NCBI GenBank assembly: GCA_023135545.1
Contig: JAGLSY010000087.1
Location: forward strand, 1-5,359
DNA: 5,359 nt
Direction: 5' to 3'
Origin: Thermoplasmata archaeon
GTDB lineage: Archaea; Thermoplasmatota; Thermoplasmata; SG8-5; JAGLSY01
This document shows, piece after piece, positions 3,316 to 5,359 of the stretch. A model generated the notes under the pieces. That model worked only from the letters and a program-made list of their open reading frames with translations. It made no database searches and was not told where the DNA came from. Position 1 is the stretch's first letter. The number at the start of each line of letters is the position of its first letter. The translations under genes and the position numbers were made by a program.

Positions 3316-5359
3316 ATGCTAAAAAGTAATCTTGTCAAGATAACTGCATGCATATTGGTCATGATGATGATGGTCCCGGCCGGACTCGTTATCATGCCCG
3401 CGAACGATCAGATAATTGTTGTGCCAGCCGCAGAGGTTGTGGATGATAGTGTGGATACTATTGTTATTCAGCCGAATGCAACTGTGGGGAAGGACACGTA
3501 CATATCGAATGACACAGCCTTGATTGACCCAAGCTGGAATTTTGGAGAAGACCAGAGTTTGTATATTGGTGCCGTAAATACAGAACCGATTAATGGTCTG
3601 ATAGAATTCGATTTACCAGCAAATGTCGGCAACCTAAATCGAGCTACACTATCCTTATATTCTAGATCTATTGTGGGAACCCCTGGTAACTTATCCGTTT
3701 ATGGTGTTTCAAACGATTGGGAAGAAGGCACAGGAGGAGCTTCAGGTCCTGCTGGCATAGCTAACTGGTCTTATCGGTTGCCCCCATTGGTTCCATGGAC
3801 CACACCAGGAGGAGATTACATCGATACAGAAGATTCTTACATTGAAGTGACACAGTTAGATACATGGTATTCCTGGAACGTAACTTCTATCGTTCAAAAC
3901 TGGAAATCAGGTGCATGGTCAAACTACGGTTTTTTCATTAAATCAGAAAACGCACCTAATGTAGGGACAAATTATGCGGCATTTCATTCAACTGATTACA
4001 CAGTCGACACGAACCTCACACCAAAGCTCACCCTCACCTACTCGGCGGAGATAGACCCGCCAGTACCTCCCCAGACCTTTACCGAGGACGACCCGCCCAG
4101 GTCTATAGTCCTTGATAACGGCAATGGAAGTGTTGTTCACGTATCTGGGCCAGATGACATCGCAACAGCCCAACCCTTCTTCGGCACCGGAGCAGACTGG
4201 TTGCATTTCATGGGTGTTTACACCCCCGAGCAAGTGGGTAGTGAAGGAGTCATTAGAAAAATTTCATTAAATAGAACTAATTCTGTGGAAACAGGTGTGT
4301 TTAATGATGTGGTCATTTCTCTTGCACACACCAGTCAAACTGATTTGGTTACTACTGCATTCACGGATAATCATGATGGCTACCTTGTCGAGGTTTTCAA
4401 TGAGGCAACTGTCGTACTGAACTCCTCCGATGGAGATTCCTGGATTCATTTTGATTTAAATGACAACTTTACTTATGACGCATCACACAATCTCATTGTA
4501 GATATTCAATGGAATGGGGATGATGGGAATAGTCTAAATATGGATAGTACTAATTTCGGCACTATAAAGTCAATCTGGGAAAGCAATGCCGCTCCAGGCA
4601 CAATCAATACTATTCAGCGTACACTGGTTACACGCTTCACGACAGATGCAATGAACAATGCGATCATCGATGATGGTAGGATGGGTAATGGAGGATTGTT
4701 TGACTCAGCTGATACATACAAGAAATTCCAAATACTCTACAATGTTACGGATATGGGAAATCAAAGTGGCATAATCGATAAGATCGGATTTTACAAACCA
4801 AATGTAGGTATTTCTTCATTCCCCAATTTCACGATCAGTGTCGCTCATTCGGATAATGACACGATATCCTCAACATTCAGTCATAATTATATTGGATCCT
4901 TGACAGATGTTTACTTCAATGTGAATTTCACGCATAATGATTCAACAGGTTGGGTCGAGTTCGATGTGGATGATAAATTCGACTATGATGGCGTTCATAA
5001 TCTGCTTGTCCAAGTTGAATGGAGCGGAACAGCATATGGCCCAGTTATACTCTTACATAGAGGACCCCCAGCTGCGACACCAACAAACAATTACTGGGCC
5101 AGAACCAACATTCAGGGTTCATTAACTGGTAGCACAAGCAATGTGTATTACAATATCAATATTCTTTACCACGGATCCGCCAACCTGACCTGGTCCGTCA
5201 TCAGCAACACACCTGACAAGGTAACGGCCAGTGTTTCAGGAAGCACCCTCAGCATCGCACCCGTGGAGAACGCCTACGGCGACGCAACCTTGACTCTGAC
5301 TCTCACCAACGCGGTTTCCGGAGATTCGATTTCCCAGACAATTGACGTGACCATCGTGG
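3316..5359 (+). CDS. Large secreted surface protein: DNRLRE domain, duplicated beta module, cadherin-like domain (partial, 3' end outside window)
   Basis: The frame is open from ATG at 3316 to the window edge (681 codons). Residues 1 to about 29-39 form a signal peptide: MLKSNLVK, a hydrophobic core with four Met, then small residues. Residues about 59-243 resemble a DNRLRE (disaggregatase-related) domain: DTYISND...W.FG.DQSLYIG, GLIEFDLP, ATLSLYSRS, W.WNVTSIVQNW, GFFIKSEN, then PKLTLTY. A Pro-rich acidic linker (248-262) follows. Two related modules occupy about 290-441 and 461-619; each contains a W-x-x-F-D-x-x-D-x-F-x-Y-D-x-x-H-N-L block (376 and 546). From about 620, SANLTWSV...SGSTLSIAPVENAYGDATLTLTLTN looks like a cadherin-like repeat. 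There are 17 N-x-S/T sequons and no Cys after residue 12. An adhesin or envelope protein is likely; the anchor would lie beyond the window. G+C content switches sharply within the gene. Confidence 0.85.
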   Translation, partial: MLKSNLVKITACILVMMMMVPAGLVIMPANDQIIVVPAAEVVDDSVDTIVIQPNATVGKDTYISNDTALIDPSWNFGEDQSLYIGAVNTEPINGLIEFDLPANVGNLNRATLSLYSRSIVGTPGNLSVYGVSNDWEEGTGGASGPAGIANWSYRLPPLVPWTTPGGDYIDTEDSYIEVTQLDTWYSWNVTSIVQNWKSGAWSNYGFFIKSENAPNVGTNYAAFHSTDYTVDTNLTPKLTLTYSAEIDPPVPPQTFTEDDPPRSIVLDNGNGSVVHVSGPDDIATAQPFFGTGADWLHFMGVYTPEQVGSEGVIRKISLNRTNSVETGVFNDVVISLAHTSQTDLVTTAFTDNHDGYLVEVFNEATVVLNSSDGDSWIHFDLNDNFTYDASHNLIVDIQWNGDDGNSLNMDSTNFGTIKSIWESNAAPGTINTIQRTLVTRFTTDAMNNAIIDDGRMGNGGLFDSADTYKKFQILYNVTDMGNQSGIIDKIGFYKPNVGISSFPNFTISVAHSDNDTISSTFSHNYIGSLTDVYFNVNFTHNDSTGWVEFDVDDKFDYDGVHNLLVQVEWSGTAYGPVILLHRGPPAATPTNNYWARTNIQGSLTGSTSNVYYNINILYHGSANLTWSVISNTPDKVTASVSGSTLSIAPVENAYGDATLTLTLTNAVSGDSISQTIDVTIV
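4443..4520 (+). repeat. Core block of surface module, copy 1
   Basis: Encodes residues 376-401 (WIHFDLNDNFTYD, then HNLIVDIQWNG). It matches residues 546-571 (bases 4953-5030) at 13 of 26 positions, without gaps and 170 residues apart. Confidence 0.75.
4953..5030 (+). repeat. Core block of surface module, copy 2
   Basis: Encodes residues 546-571 (WVEFDVDDKFDYD, then HNLLVQVEWSG), the counterpart of the block at 4443-4520. The upstream parts also correspond: IRKISL...FNDVVISLAH in copy 1 and IDKIGF...FPNFTISVAH in copy 2. Confidence 0.75.

Noticed and set aside
3340..3351. Possible lipobox around Cys12 (ITAC) of the surface protein
   Set aside because: The Cys lies at the start of the hydrophobic core rather than after it, so it cannot be a lipoprotein cleavage site.
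3988..4449. Minus-strand frames of 81 and 60 codons at 3988-4233 and 4267-4449
   Set aside because: They lie antisense to the continuous surface-protein frame and show no domain or start signal.
4937..5125. A 62-codon plus-strand frame inside the surface-protein gene
   Set aside because: It is a different frame overlapping a module with clear internal repeat homology, and there is no ribosome binding site.
1..5359. CRISPR array, tRNA/rRNA gene, transposase or toxin-antitoxin pair
   Set aside because: No regularly spaced repeats, no cloverleaf or rRNA-like segment and no relevant protein motifs were found on either strand.

Overview
The window reads as archaeal DNA. TATA-like boxes lie about 25 bases upstream of plausible transcript starts, two genes look leaderless or nearly so, and the set of genes (M29 aminopeptidase, archaeal-type RNase HII, MntR/DtxR-like repressor, CutA, stand-alone SCP2 domain, secreted DNRLRE protein) fits a euryarchaeal genome. 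Thermoplasmatota is my best guess, from the gene set and moderate base composition only; no rRNA or other marker is present to confirm it.

Layout. (1) Bases 1-334, plus strand: the 3' end of an M29 metallo-aminopeptidase gene, followed with a 4-base ATGA overlap by a short ORF that ends in a second, diverged copy of the same 23-residue C-terminal tail. A strong inverted repeat lies immediately before that second copy. (2) Bases 346-1110, plus strand: a soluble TPR protein. (3) Bases 1162-2244, minus strand: rnhB (RNase HII), then a small SCP2-domain protein, convergent with the TPR gene. (4) Bases 2245-2345: a compact divergent promoter region with a 19-bp palindrome between the TATA box and the expected start of the rightward transcript. 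(5) Bases 2346-3147, plus strand: a DtxR/MntR-family metal-dependent repressor and cutA, one base apart and surely one operon. (6) Bases 3316-5359, plus strand: a large secreted protein running off the window, with a signal peptide, a DNRLRE domain, two copies of an unnamed beta-rich module, and the start of a cadherin-like domain.

How the parts fit. The repressor, its candidate operator and cutA form a small metal-homeostasis unit that probably regulates itself; the repressor's predicted metal ligands mix an MntR-type Asp with a DtxR-type Cys. The neighbouring genes look like ordinary housekeeping genes. The surface-protein gene is strikingly mosaic: blocks of about 53-62% G+C alternate with blocks of about 30-42% G+C inside one continuous reading frame, which suggests module exchange among related surface-protein genes.

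The most unusual items are the tail duplication with its adjoining inverted repeat, the mixed-ligand repressor with its palindrome, and the mosaic surface protein. I see no CRISPR array, RNA gene, transposase or recognisable new multi-gene system.
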